From NCBI RefSeq assembly GCF_001486505.1, contig NZ_LN909065.1, positions 1,178,001 to 1,242,000 of the forward strand: 64,000 nucleotides of DNA, given 5' to 3'. A model generated the notes under the pieces. That model saw only the letters and a program-made list of their open reading frames with translations. It had not been told where the DNA came from and searched no databases. The position numbers and the translations under genes are program-made. The DNA comes from Paenibacillus rubinfantis. Lineage in GTDB: Bacteria; Bacillota; Bacilli; Paenibacillales; Paenibacillaceae. This document shows positions 24,744 through 34,322 of the stretch, one piece after another (within the stretch, counting starts at the first letter, position 1; each line of letters begins with the position of its first letter).

Positions 24744-27488
24744 TTACTTCGCAATGAGATCTCCCAGCGAAATGGAATACCCCTTAGTGAGGTTACCGGA
24801 AGCGTCAACGGCTTTGAATTGGACCGTGTACCCATTCGGGTTTTTCACCTCCGGCAGCACCGCGGTTTGCACCCCACGCACCACTTCCAACGTATTGCCG
24901 ATTTGCTTCTTGTTCTTCAGCAGACGGATCTGAACCTTCACCCCGTCCACATCGTACGGACCGTCCCAAGTGAACCGAATCTGTCCGCTTTCTCTCACCG
25001 CGCGCACATGCTCAACCTCTCCCGGAGGCGTATGATCGCGAGGCGGCTCGGGGTTCACAGGCGGTGCCGTAAATACGGCCGGATCCCCGAATGTGAACTT
25101 ATCCAGGTTAAACAGCCAATCCGAGCCTTTAAAGCTCAGGAATACGATATGTTTGCCGCGAACCGGGGCGGTGACCTCCGCCGAGAACACCTTAAATTCT
25201 TGCCAGCCCCCGGTTCCAGTGACCTTCGCCTCCGCAATCACGGGGCCGCTTGCGCTGTCCAGCCGCACTTCAATCGTCCCTCCGTCGGTATCGCTAGCCG
25301 CATTCACATGGAACTCTGTTGCGCCGCCATCGCCAAAGTCAATGCAGTTGTACATCGCATAAGGCTGGTTCGGGCCGTACATCCCGGCGAGATACGTCTG
25401 TCCGCCGCCCTGCTCCGTGCCAAAGCCTGATCCAAGGGTATAACTCTCCGCTTCTACTTTGCCGTAAGCGTCTTGAGCCCAGCCTTTGACGGTCGTAAAG
25501 TTGAACCAGTCGAGATTACACGGATAGTCGCTGCCGTCCGTGCCATAGAACACCAGGTAGACGTCATGAACACCCTTTGCTACTGTATCATCGATTGTGG
25601 ACATCACATCGATCCACGTCGACCCGTCGCCTGCAGCGGGAATCTCCAGGGTCCCAACGGTAGGCCCGTTCAAGTTGTCCAGCTTCACTTCAATCGTCCC
25701 ACCGCGGTTCCCGCTCGCCACATGCGCCGTGATCCCGGCCGCACCGCTACCGAAATCGATGCCCTCATACCGAACGTATGCGCCGTTCGTAATCCCCTCT
25801 AGGAAGCCGAATTCGCTGTTTCGGCTCACGCCGGAGCTGGCGTCGAAATCACCGGCCTTCCGTTTGGCGTAGGCATCGGTTCTCGTCGGATCGTTCTCCG
25901 TAAACCGGAACCAGTTCAAGTTAAACAGATAGTCATCGTTCGCTTTGACGAAAGTGAGGTACACATCATGCTTGCCGGTTACGGTCACTGGCTGACCCTG
26001 TTCATCCTTGAGCGAGGCAACCGCATCGATGAATTGGTTCCAGCTGCCCGTGCCTTCGACCCGAACGGTCCCAATCGTCGGTCCGTCCCCAGCGTCCAGC
26101 CGGATTTCGATCATACCGCCGGATGTTGCGCTGGCAGTCCGGGCGATAAAGCCAACAGCTCCCTTCGACCCAAAATCCACGTTCTTGTAAACGGCGGTAT
26201 GTCCATGCTGGATTCCGCCCAGCTGCAAAGTGCCTTCCGCGCTGCCCTCCAGCCCAAAGCCTTGGCCGATGTTGTATTTTTCCGCTTCGATCCGTTGATA
26301 GGCCGGCTTCATCGGATACACCGGAACCGCCCGCTTCGGCTGCACGACCGTCACGGCCTGAACCGCGCTGGAGGCGGACCAGGATTCATACGTACCGGAC
26401 AACAACTGTCCGATCCAGTTGCCGTCAACGATCCCCTCTGCGTTCCGATGACTCCAGGCCATCGCCGCGTTAAAAGCAAGCCAATCGTCGAACTTCCGCT
26501 CAAAGTCCCGATGCGCCTTGGAATTGCTGCCGTCCACCGTTTCCTGCAGATAAGCTAAATTGCGCAGCAGAATCGTTTTTCCGCCTTTCAGGTCCCCGTG
26601 CGGGCCTTCATAACCGAGCAATCCGTTGGGTTCCGTCTGATGGGCCATCGTAAATTGGGCGGCCTTGATCGCATCCTCCAGATAGACCTTGTCGCCTGTC
26701 ACACGATGAAGCCCCACGGCTGCGCCGATAAACGTACCTTGATTATAATGCGTGGCATCCGGCACGGGTCCGCGATCCGGCTCGATCCGGTCGAACACCT
26801 TGCCGTTTCCGTCCGTCAGCATCGTTTTGCCCCAACGATAAATCCGGGTCGCCGCCTCCAGATAATGCGGGTCATCCGTAATCTCGTACAGGAACACCGC
26901 CGCTTCGGCAGCCGGGAAGTTGATGCAGGCGTTCTTCGTGACATGCTCGCTGTTCAACCACCAGATACCACCGCCTGCAAACTCGTCATCCCACTGGGTA
27001 TCGTAGACGAAATCGAAGTAATATTTCGCTTTGTCCAGATACCGGGTTTCCCCGGTGATTTGATAAGCTCTGGCACTGGCCATCGCCCACCACATGATGT
27101 CGTCGTTAAACGGATTGTTCGTCCAATCCTCCCCATATTTGAGAACGGCCCCATCAAAAATATCGTCGATCTGAGCGCGTAGCTGCGCCTTGAGTTCCCG
27201 GTCCGAGGTGCGAAGATAAGCGTCCATGACCAGTTCCCACAGCTCGGCCTCCACCCAGAAGCCTTGGTAGTTGGAGCCGCGATTGGAATCGGCCCAGAAA
27301 AACTTGGCCTGCGGATCCCAGAACTTCGCGTTAAACGCCCGGATTGCGGCGTCCGCATCCGCAGAGCTGAAGCTGGCCGCTTGAGCCTCCGATGCCTTTG
27401 CCCCGGTCAGCAGCGAGATCGAGAGTACCATCGTCAACGTAAGCGCAACGAACTTCGACAAGATGCCTTTCTCCAGATTCCGTTTCAC
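24744..27488 (-). CDS. Secreted endo-alpha-1,6-mannanase: GH76, three CBM6-like modules, FnIII
   Basis: A 914-residue exported protein. A signal peptide of about 38 residues (hydrophobic core FVALTLTMVLSISLL, cleavage near AQA-AS) is followed by a GH76 alpha-helical barrel (about 40-385) with the catalytic Asp pair in NDDIMWWAMASARAY. Three CBM6-type beta-sandwich modules start near 396, 536 and 673, each with the pattern of YNIGQGFG...Y.NVDFG and DYLFNLNWFRF. A fibronectin type III module closes the protein (about 818-914, PPGEVEHVRAV...IRFTWD). GH76 enzymes cut the alpha-1,6-mannan backbone, as in yeast cell walls. The start is GTG at 27488 with GGAGGG 6 nt upstream. It is the last gene of the seven-gene mannan operon. 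No surface anchor is seen, so it is probably released. Confidence 0.9.
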   Translation of the reverse strand: MKRNLEKGILSKFVALTLTMVLSISLLTGAKASEAQAASFSSADADAAIRAFNAKFWDPQAKFFWADSNRGSNYQGFWVEAELWELVMDAYLRTSDRELKAQLRAQIDDIFDGAVLKYGEDWTNNPFNDDIMWWAMASARAYQITGETRYLDKAKYYFDFVYDTQWDDEFAGGGIWWLNSEHVTKNACINFPAAEAAVFLYEITDDPHYLEAATRIYRWGKTMLTDGNGKVFDRIEPDRGPVPDATHYNQGTFIGAAVGLHRVTGDKVYLEDAIKAAQFTMAHQTEPNGLLGYEGPHGDLKGGKTILLRNLAYLQETVDGSNSKAHRDFERKFDDWLAFNAAMAWSHRNAEGIVDGNWIGQLLSGTYESWSASSAVQAVTVVQPKRAVPVYPMKPAYQRIEAEKYNIGQGFGLEGSAEGTLQLGGIQHGHTAVYKNVDFGSKGAVGFIARTASATSGGMIEIRLDAGDGPTIGTVRVEGTGSWNQFIDAVASLKDEQGQPVTVTGKHDVYLTFVKANDDYLFNLNWFRFTENDPTRTDAYAKRKAGDFDASSGVSRNSEFGFLEGITNGAYVRYEGIDFGSGAAGITAHVASGNRGGTIEVKLDNLNGPTVGTLEIPAAGDGSTWIDVMSTIDDTVAKGVHDVYLVFYGTDGSDYPCNLDWFNFTTVKGWAQDAYGKVEAESYTLGSGFGTEQGGGQTYLAGMYGPNQPYAMYNCIDFGDGGATEFHVNAASDTDGGTIEVRLDSASGPVIAEAKVTGTGGWQEFKVFSAEVTAPVRGKHIVFLSFKGSDWLFNLDKFTFGDPAVFTAPPVNPEPPRDHTPPGEVEHVRAVRESGQIRFTWDGPYDVDGVKVQIRLLKNKKQIGNTLEVVRGVQTAVLPEVKNPNGYTVQFKAVDASGNLTKGYSISLGDLIAK

Positions 27489-27534
27489 GGCAAACCCTCC
27501 ATTTTCCGATAATGAATTCCTTCCGTACCGAGAT

Positions 27535-28803
27535 CTAGCGCATGGCAATTTCCAGACCGCATAAACTCAGAACAAATTCAACGTACATCGCGTTGGACCA
27601 AGAGAACCATTCCCGCGTATATTCCGCCGGGTTATCCTTATGGAACCCTTCATGTACCAAGTTTGTTCCGGCATCCGTCCGCTCGAACATGTCCAGAATC
27701 TCCAGCTTTTCCGATTCCTCCCGCGCAGTGATCCCTTGGATGGATAAGGCGATGTGCCAAATATATTCCGGCGGGGTGTGCGGGCTTCCGATACCTTTGG
27801 CATAAGCTCCCTCATAGTAGTAAGGATTGCGGCGACTCAGAATCATCCGGCGTGTGTTCAGATAGATCGGATCGTCTTTGCTGCAGTAATCGAGATAAGG
27901 CAGCGACAACAGGCTAGGTACGTTGGCATCGTCCATCAGATTTACGCCGCCAAGCCCGTCAACCTCATAGGCGTACACCTTTCCAAACTCCGCGTCCTCA
28001 ATGATGGCGTATTTTTCAATCCCCTGTCGAATGTCCTCTCGCAGCGAACGCACCTCACCAGCAAAAGCGTCATCGCCGTAAAACTGCTCATTGATCTCCA
28101 GCAAATATCCCAAGACCACGATGGCAAAAAGGTTCGACGGAACGAGATAGCCGTATTTGCATGCATCATCGCTGGGACGGAAGCCGGACCAGGTCATGCC
28201 TGTATATCCCCCCGGTCCCGGGAGGCGATCCGTTTCCCCGCTGTTTTCCCGGACGAACGTGTACTTTGAAAGTTCCTCATGCCGCTGCTCGGTCCGCCAC
28301 GTTTGCAGGATCAATTCAGCCGCTTGCTTGAACTCCTGCGTGAAGTGGCGGGTTTCCCCGGTGTTTTTCCAGTAGAGATACGCCAGTTGCACGGGATAAC
28401 ATAACGAATCCACCTCGTATTTGCGCTCCCAAATCCAGCCGGACATCTCGGTTAAATCCGACTGATGGCCGCGGAAATTCTCGAATTCGTTAAACGCGTT
28501 GGCATACGGATCCCGAAGGATCGATTGGCATTGCGTCCTCAGCACACCTTCGATAATCTCGCGCAAGCCGGCATCCTGCGCCGCCGGGATCAGATACGGC
28601 CGGAGCTGGTTCACAGAATCGCGCAGCCACATGGCCGGAATGTCACCGGTCAGCATAAATACCGTCCCGTCCTCATGGCGATGAATCGTTGTTTCTAATG
28701 TATTTTCGTAACACCGCTTAAACATCTCTACGATTTTTGGGCGATGCTTCATTTTCGCCTCAACCAGGGCGATGATGTCGGCTTGGTTTAGTTGCACAGT
28801 CAT
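27535..28803 (-). CDS. Exo-alpha-1,6-mannosidase, glycoside hydrolase family 125
   Basis: A 422-residue cytoplasmic enzyme with the full GH125 pattern: TVFMLTGDIPAMWLRDSVNQLRPYL, ANAFNEFEN, KYEVDSLCYPVQLAYLYWKNTG, MTWSGFRPSDDACKYGYLVPSN, LMDDANVPSLLSLPYL, and EGFHKDNPAEYTREWFSWSNAMYVEF with the catalytic acids. GH125 releases mannose from non-reducing ends of alpha-1,6-linked mannose chains. It lacks a signal peptide, so it acts on imported mannooligosaccharides. It stands between the cytosolic GH76 pair and the secreted GH76 gene, GGAGGAG 7 nt before the ATG. Confidence 0.95.
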   Translation of the reverse strand: MTVQLNQADIIALVEAKMKHRPKIVEMFKRCYENTLETTIHRHEDGTVFMLTGDIPAMWLRDSVNQLRPYLIPAAQDAGLREIIEGVLRTQCQSILRDPYANAFNEFENFRGHQSDLTEMSGWIWERKYEVDSLCYPVQLAYLYWKNTGETRHFTQEFKQAAELILQTWRTEQRHEELSKYTFVRENSGETDRLPGPGGYTGMTWSGFRPSDDACKYGYLVPSNLFAIVVLGYLLEINEQFYGDDAFAGEVRSLREDIRQGIEKYAIIEDAEFGKVYAYEVDGLGGVNLMDDANVPSLLSLPYLDYCSKDDPIYLNTRRMILSRRNPYYYEGAYAKGIGSPHTPPEYIWHIALSIQGITAREESEKLEILDMFERTDAGTNLVHEGFHKDNPAEYTREWFSWSNAMYVEFVLSLCGLEIAMR

Positions 28804-28857
28804 GGATAATCTCCTCCGTGTTGTCTAGTAGTCGTTGTGGTCGTTCGTTGGCGCCTC

Positions 28858-29931
28858 TTACGGTGCTGCAGCTTCACTTTCTCGTGCCGTTGCTAGCCGC
28901 GCCGCTGCTTCCAGCAGCATCAAACCGCTCAACTGGACGCTGAGCTGGACCGGCAAGGTCGGCGGCTCTTTCCAGGAAGGTCCGCACAAGAAAGGGTTCT
29001 CCAGCAGCCCGTCGGATCGGAGCGTCTCCGCATTAGCGAGAATGACCGCCTGCACGTGCGGGCACGCCGGATCCACCTCCAGGAGACGGACAAGGTAGCG
29101 GATCAGAATCCCTTTGAACAACCCGGTATCGTCGATTCCCTCCTCGGGAAGCAGGAAGGTGCCAGGCTCGCACAGCTCTTCGAAGCAGGCGGCAGCGGTT
29201 CTTCTGGCATCCTCCAGATAGGCTGAATCGCCGGTGTAGAAGTATAATTCAACCCCCGCGCCGATAAAGACCCCCTGGCAATAAGTAAATCTCCAGTCCT
29301 TGTCGATCGTCCCGTCCCCGGTGCGATTCATGCCGTCCCAGACAAAACCCGTCGCCGGGTCGACCAGATGCGCTTTGTTCCAATCGTAAATCCGTTTGGC
29401 CCAAGCGAGATCGTCTGGCCGGCCAAACAAGCCGTAGAGACGGGCGGCCAGGATCGCTGCGGGTGCATTAGCCGGGGTATTTTTGTAATCGAGCTGATCC
29501 TTCTTCCACGCCATTCCCCCGCCGCAATGCTCATTCCAAGCGGTTTGGATATCCGCCCACAGCTCTTGGACCTTCTCCACATACCACGCCTCACCGGTCG
29601 CCCGGTAAGCCCGCAGCAACGCGAGCGCCGTCCATTCCATGTCATCGTAATAATTATGCGTCAACGTCCCGCCGTTACAGCGCTCCAAACTTCGGCAGAA
29701 CTGCCGCATCTGATCCGGCAGCGCCGGGTCGCCGGTCCGCTCATAGGCATCCACCAGTACGTCGAGGACGTGAGCTTGCCACCAGTAGTAGAAGTTTTCG
29801 CCGGCCCGGCCCGCAGTGCGCGGATACCACTGGTCGAGGATGCCGGTCCGCTCATTCCCGTAGCAGGCGAACAGCTCACGGTGCATGCGATCCGCCAGTT
29901 GGGCCCAGCTTAGCTCGCGGCGGTCCATCAC
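28858..29931 (-). CDS. Cytosolic GH76 family protein (copy 1)
   Basis: A 357-residue GH76-type protein without signal peptide. The Asp pair expected at the active site is present in YYDDMEWTALALLRAY. Further family blocks are NEHCGGGMAWKKDQLDYKNTPANAPAAILAARLYGLFG and GFVWDGMNRTGDGTIDKDWRFTYCQGVFIGAGVELY. It overlaps the end of the upstream paralogue by 4 bp (GTGATGG, with GTG as first codon and ATG as second), so the two are translationally coupled. It probably trims imported alpha-1,6-mannooligosaccharides inside the cell together with GH125. Activity as a mannanase or mannosidase is inferred from family. Confidence 0.87.
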   Translation of the reverse strand: MMDRRELSWAQLADRMHRELFACYGNERTGILDQWYPRTAGRAGENFYYWWQAHVLDVLVDAYERTGDPALPDQMRQFCRSLERCNGGTLTHNYYDDMEWTALALLRAYRATGEAWYVEKVQELWADIQTAWNEHCGGGMAWKKDQLDYKNTPANAPAAILAARLYGLFGRPDDLAWAKRIYDWNKAHLVDPATGFVWDGMNRTGDGTIDKDWRFTYCQGVFIGAGVELYFYTGDSAYLEDARRTAAACFEELCEPGTFLLPEEGIDDTGLFKGILIRYLVRLLEVDPACPHVQAVILANAETLRSDGLLENPFLCGPSWKEPPTLPVQLSVQLSGLMLLEAAARLATARESEAAAP

Positions 29932-31049
29932 GGCGTCTCCTGCTGGGGTGCAGCATCCGGCGTTCGCCCCGCAGCAGCCTCTTCCGCCTCGGGCTCAAGC
30001 GCTGCCGCCGCCTCCAACAGCATCACACCGCTCAGGTACGAGCTAAGTGACACGGTTGCCTCGGGTGCGGGACGACGACTCCAATCCGTGCCGAACCTCG
30101 GTTGCTGCGAATTGGTAGCCTGTCGGCTCCAGGCGCGTTCCGCCTGAAGGGCGACGTACTCGGCAACTTCCGGATGGTCCGGAGCCGCTTGCGCCAACTG
30201 CACCAAGTAGCGAATCAGGATGCCTTTGAACAGTCCGGCATCGCCATCCCCTTCCTCCGGCAGCAAGCCGGTTTCGCTGGAGGTAAACTCCTGAACGACG
30301 ACGCGAAACGTACGAAGCGCCGCCGCCAAGTAGGCCGTATCGCCGCTGACCCGGTACATCTCCACCGATGCTCCGATAAAGACGCCTTGGCAGTAAGTGA
30401 ACCGCCAATCCTTGTCGATCGTCCCGTCCCCGGTGCGGTTCATGCCGTCCCACACCAGCCCAGTGGTCGGGTCGACGAGGTTCGCCGCCTGCCACTCATA
30501 AATTCGCTGCGCCCAAGCCCAATCCTCCGGATGACCAAAGGCTTGATACAACCGGGCCGCCAAGATGACAGCAGGGGCGTTCGCCGGGGTGTTTTTATAG
30601 TCCAGCTGCGTTTTCTGCCAGGCAATCCCGCCGCCCATGTGCTCGTTCCACCCGGTTTGGATGTCCTGCCACAGCAGTTGGGAGGCCGCCTTGTAGCGCG
30701 GTTTACCGGTGGCCTGATAGGCGCGCAGCCAGGCGAGGGCCATCCATTCCATATCGTCATACAGCTCATTGGGCCAAGCGCCGCCGTTGCGATGAAGCAA
30801 GCCGTCGTACAGCGCTTCTAGCCGCTGGGCATACCGCTGGTCCCCCGTGCGCCGCAGGCCGTCAACCAGCACATCCACCGCATGCGCCATCCACCAGTAA
30901 TGAAAAATCTCGTTGCATGCCCCATTTTCGCAAGGCGTTTGAATATCGTACATCCGAGTCTTTTCGTTCCAGTATAATTCGTCCAACGCGGTCTGAGCCA
31001 AGTCGGCCCGTTGCTTGCGGACTTTGGTTTCCTTCATGGTGGTCTTCAT
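29928..31049 (-). CDS. Cytosolic GH76 family protein (copy 2)
   Basis: A 373-residue paralogue of the next gene, sharing long blocks such as LDYKNTPANAPAVILAARLY and WDGMNRTGDGTIDKDWRFTY. The Asp pair is in LYDDMEWMALAWLRAY. The C-terminus carries an Ala/Glu-rich tail absent from copy 1. No signal peptide. The ATG at 31049 has GGGGAG 7 nt upstream; the frame extends to 31085 without a ribosome binding site. It follows the second permease gene by 19 bp. The pair probably arose by tandem duplication; DNA identity around 30410-30460 and 29290-29340 is very high. Confidence 0.87.
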   Translation of the reverse strand: MKTTMKETKVRKQRADLAQTALDELYWNEKTRMYDIQTPCENGACNEIFHYWWMAHAVDVLVDGLRRTGDQRYAQRLEALYDGLLHRNGGAWPNELYDDMEWMALAWLRAYQATGKPRYKAASQLLWQDIQTGWNEHMGGGIAWQKTQLDYKNTPANAPAVILAARLYQAFGHPEDWAWAQRIYEWQAANLVDPTTGLVWDGMNRTGDGTIDKDWRFTYCQGVFIGASVEMYRVSGDTAYLAAALRTFRVVVQEFTSSETGLLPEEGDGDAGLFKGILIRYLVQLAQAAPDHPEVAEYVALQAERAWSRQATNSQQPRFGTDWSRRPAPEATVSLSSYLSGVMLLEAAAALEPEAEEAAAGRTPDAAPQQETP

Positions 31050-31068
31050 ATGATCTCTCCCCTCTGTC

Positions 31069-31995
31069 CTATCCCTTGATTCCACTAAACGCGATCCCCT
31101 GGATAAAATACCGCTGCAGCAGCAGGAACAACAGCAGGATCGGCAGAATCGCCACCAGCGCCCCCGCCATCATCGGCCCATAGTCCGTCTGGTAATTGTA
31201 CGAAAAAGCTTGCAGCCCCATCTGAATCGTCGCTTTTGCCGGATCGTTCAGGACGATCATCGGCCACAGGAAGCCGTTCCAGCCGGCTTGGAACGTAAAG
31301 ATGCCAAGTGTGGCCAGCGCCGGTTTGGTCAGCGGCAGATAAATGCGCCAGAAGATTTTGAATTCACCGCAGCCCTCAATCCGAGCCGTCTCCATCATGT
31401 CATTCGGCAAAGTCAGAAAGAACTGTCGCATGAAAAATACCGCAAACGTCCCGGAAGCCCCCGGCAAAATAATCCCCCAAAATGAGTTCATCAGGCCGTG
31501 TCCCCCGCTGCCAAACAAGTCGTTGCCGCCGAAGAGCGGGATATGGCGCAGCACGTAGACACTAGGGATCATCGTCACGATCCCCGGCACCATCATGGAG
31601 ACGAGCAGGATGCGGAAGAACGGCTGGTTCATGCGGAATTTCAACTTGGCAAACGCATAACCGCTCAGCGAACCGAAGAACAGATTGCACAACACCCCCG
31701 CCGCCGCCAGGATAAAGGAATTCCAAAAATAAAGTCCAAAAGGCACCGTCGTAAACGCGTTATAGTAATGCTCGAACGTCAGGTTCGTCGTAAACCATTT
31801 GATCGGTAAGGTGAACATGTCATCGTCATGTTTAAATGAGGTCATCACGCTCCAATAAAAGGGCAAAAACATAATAACCGCAATGATACCGCCAACCGTA
31901 TAAAACAGTACATTCGCCAATCGCTTCTGCATAGGTACACCGATTTGTGGACGCCGGGTACCGATGCCCGTTTTTATCGTCTCTGGATTTGTCAT
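31069..31995 (-). CDS. Sugar ABC transporter permease (MalG-type)
   Basis: A 308-residue inner-membrane permease with six segments and the EAA loop ETARIEGCGEFKIFWRIYLPLTKPALATLGIFTFQAGWN. A cytoplasmic N-terminus of about 25 residues precedes the first segment. It belongs to the carbohydrate uptake type 1 family. Its ATG overlaps the stop of the partner permease by 4 bp. The ATPase of this importer is not in the operon; such systems in Bacillota often use a shared MsmX-type ATPase encoded elsewhere. Confidence 0.93.
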   Translation of the reverse strand: MTNPETIKTGIGTRRPQIGVPMQKRLANVLFYTVGGIIAVIMFLPFYWSVMTSFKHDDDMFTLPIKWFTTNLTFEHYYNAFTTVPFGLYFWNSFILAAAGVLCNLFFGSLSGYAFAKLKFRMNQPFFRILLVSMMVPGIVTMIPSVYVLRHIPLFGGNDLFGSGGHGLMNSFWGIILPGASGTFAVFFMRQFFLTLPNDMMETARIEGCGEFKIFWRIYLPLTKPALATLGIFTFQAGWNGFLWPMIVLNDPAKATIQMGLQAFSYNYQTDYGPMMAGALVAILPILLLFLLLQRYFIQGIAFSGIKG

Positions 31996-32879
31996 ACGAT
32001 CGGCTCCTCCGCTTTGGTGATTTTCATGCTGACCAGCGAGAAGACGAGGATCGCCATCGCCAGCACAAATGCCTGCGCCGAGGCATACCCCATCTGCAGC
32101 TGATTAAAGCCCTGCTGGTAGATCAGGTAAACCGGGGTTTTGGTGACGTTCGCCGGCCCGCCCTGCGTCAGGACAAACGCCTGGTCAAACAGCTGCAAGG
32201 CCCCAATGATGGACATGACGCTGACGAGGAACGTCGTTGGGCGAAGCTGCGGCCAAGTGATATAGCGGAAGCAGGCGAACCGCGACGCTCCGTCCAAACG
32301 GGCCGTTTCATACAGATAGTCCGGAACGCCTTGAAGGCCGGCCAAATAGATAATCATGTTGGAGCCAACCGACTGCCAAAGCGTCATCACGATGATCGAC
32401 AGCATCGCCGTCTCCGTCTGCGAGACCCAAGCCGGGCCGGTGATGCCAAAGTAGGCGAGCAGCCCGTTGATCAACCCGTATTCGGGATGCAGCATCCAGA
32501 TCCATACCGTGGCCGCAGCGACGGCCGAGGTCAAGGTCGGCAGGTAGTAAAACGTGCGGAACAGCTTAACCCCGCGGATCTTTTTGTTAAGCAGCATCGC
32601 AAACAGCAAGGATATCAATAAATTCAGCGGTACAAAAACAATCGCATAATAGAACACGTTGATGAAAGTCTGCCAGAGTAGAGTATCGCCGATCAGGCGC
32701 CGGTAATTGTCCAGCCCCACCCAATCGTTGCTGCTCAGCACATCATAGTTGGTGAAGCTGAGGTATAGGGCCATCACGACGGGGATGACCATGAATACGG
32801 CAAACAACAGCATGGTTGGTGTAATGAACAGATAGGCCATACGGGCCTGATGCCGTTCGAGCTTATTGACGGATGCCAT
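31992..32879 (-). CDS. Sugar ABC transporter permease (MalF/UgpA-type)
   Basis: A 295-residue permease with six membrane segments and the EAA loop YETARLDGASRFACFRYITWPQLRPTTFLVSVMSIIGALQLFD. It is the partner of the MalG-type permease, with which it overlaps by 4 bp, and follows the binding-protein gene by 27 bp. Together they form the channel for mannooligosaccharide import, judged from the neighbouring GH76 and GH125 genes. Confidence 0.93.
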   Translation of the reverse strand: MASVNKLERHQARMAYLFITPTMLLFAVFMVIPVVMALYLSFTNYDVLSSNDWVGLDNYRRLIGDTLLWQTFINVFYYAIVFVPLNLLISLLFAMLLNKKIRGVKLFRTFYYLPTLTSAVAAATVWIWMLHPEYGLINGLLAYFGITGPAWVSQTETAMLSIIVMTLWQSVGSNMIIYLAGLQGVPDYLYETARLDGASRFACFRYITWPQLRPTTFLVSVMSIIGALQLFDQAFVLTQGGPANVTKTPVYLIYQQGFNQLQMGYASAQAFVLAMAILVFSLVSMKITKAEEPIV

Positions 32880-32906
32880 TCTTCGCTCCCCTTTCAGAGG
32901 CCGGTA

Positions 32907-34232
32907 TTATTTCACGACCGCATTTTCCTCAAGCAGCTTGTCACCTTGCTCTTGGGCTTTTTTCAGCGTATCGTCAATCGATTGCTTGTTCTGAAGCAGC
33001 AACTGCAGATTGGGAATTAATGCGTTCTCCTCCATGACGGAGTATCCCGGATGCGTCGGACGCGTTTTCGCAAATTCCAATGTCTCTGTAAACGGCTTCC
33101 ACAATGGATCTTCGGTGAAGAACGGGTCTCCCAGCGCCGGCTTAAAGCCCGGCAGGTTCAAGCTTGTTTTCGCCCACAGCAAAGCGTTGTCCTTGTTCGC
33201 CGTCCACCATTTGATGAACTCCCACGCCTCATCCGGGTGCTTGGAGCCTTGCGGGATGACAAGCCCGAAGCCGCCCATCACACTGCCTTTATCCCCATTT
33301 GGACCTGCTGGCGGCGGTACGATGCCGTAATCCAGATCCTTGCCGTATTTGTTGTATGTGCTCATCATCCAAGGTCCGGTGTACAGCATAGCCACTTTAC
33401 CCGTAACAAACGCGTCGGTACCTTCGCCAAGCCCTTGTTCGAAGCCAACCTTATACACTTTGTCCTCGTTCAGCAAGCGCTGCCAAAACTCCAGAACCTG
33501 TTTGCCCTGCGCGTTGTTGAAGTTGGTTTTACCGTCCTCGCCAAGCATTTGCCCGCCAGCCTGCTGCAGATACATATTAAACAGACCCGCATCAGCCATG
33601 GAGAAACCGGAGGTTTCCAGCTTGCTGCCGTTCCATTTCGTCAACGTCTTGGCCGCCTGCTCCAATTCCTCCCACGTCGTTGGCGCCTCCAGCCCTGCAT
33701 CCGCAAACATCTTCTTGTTGTAGAACAACGCGCGGGCATCCACTGTCAACGGCAGGCCGTACAATTTATCGTTATTAGTCAGTTCCTTTAAGGACTCCTC
33801 GAAAAAGTCCGCTTTGTTCACCCCGTCGCGCTCCATATAGTCATCAATCGGGCGAAGTACGTTTTTTGGAGCGTACAACGACGTTCTCCAGCGGTCCCAG
33901 AACAAAATGTCCGGCGCCCCGCCGCTCGTTGCAGCCGTCAGAAACTTCGTGACCATATCCTGCTGGAGCACGTATTTCACTTCAATCTTGTCCTGCGACT
34001 TGTTAAAGGCATCAACCATCGTCTCGAATTGCTTTTGCCCTTCGCCGCCCCAGTCGCCCCAGAACGTCAACTTCACTTTCTTGGTGTTGCCGCTATCCCC
34101 GCCGTCACCACCATTACCACTGCCGCTGCCGCCGCCGTTTCCAGCGTTGCCGCTGTTACCGCCTCCTCCACAAGCAGCCAGCATTGCACCAAACAAGACG
34201 GTCACCAGCATCACAAGCATCCACTTTTTCAT
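32907..34232 (-). CDS. Sugar ABC transporter substrate-binding lipoprotein
   Basis: A 441-residue extracytoplasmic lipoprotein. The signal peptide ends with the lipobox MLAAC, followed by a Gly/Asn/Ser-rich linker (about residues 22-50). The rest is a family 1 sugar-binding protein: KVKLTFWGDWGGEGQKQFETMVDAFNKSQDKIEVKYV, KVAMLYTGPWMMSTYNK, GLVIPQGSKHPDEAWEFIKWWT. It is the first gene of the mannan operon, behind a strong promoter with a cre site. The ligand is probably an alpha-1,6-mannooligosaccharide, inferred from context. Confidence 0.93.
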   Translation of the reverse strand: MKKWMLVMLVTVLFGAMLAACGGGGNSGNAGNGGGSGSGNGGDGGDSGNTKKVKLTFWGDWGGEGQKQFETMVDAFNKSQDKIEVKYVLQQDMVTKFLTAATSGGAPDILFWDRWRTSLYAPKNVLRPIDDYMERDGVNKADFFEESLKELTNNDKLYGLPLTVDARALFYNKKMFADAGLEAPTTWEELEQAAKTLTKWNGSKLETSGFSMADAGLFNMYLQQAGGQMLGEDGKTNFNNAQGKQVLEFWQRLLNEDKVYKVGFEQGLGEGTDAFVTGKVAMLYTGPWMMSTYNKYGKDLDYGIVPPPAGPNGDKGSVMGGFGLVIPQGSKHPDEAWEFIKWWTANKDNALLWAKTSLNLPGFKPALGDPFFTEDPLWKPFTETLEFAKTRPTHPGYSVMEENALIPNLQLLLQNKQSIDDTLKKAQEQGDKLLEENAVVK

Positions 34233-34271
34233 TTCGTAAACCTCCCCTTTTCATTTCGAATAACATAGCAA

Positions 34272-34322
34272 TTAAAGCGTTTTCAATAAGCATAGTATAT
34301 TGGCATCATATCATTATGTCAA
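34272..34322 (-). promoter_or_regulatory. Mannan operon promoter with CcpA cre site
   Basis: On the minus strand TTGACA (34317-34322), exactly 17 bp, then TATACT (34294-34299). Just downstream, TGAAAACGCTTTAA (34272-34285) matches the CcpA cre consensus in 13 of 14 positions and covers about +2 to +16, the usual position for catabolite repression. Confidence 0.85.
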
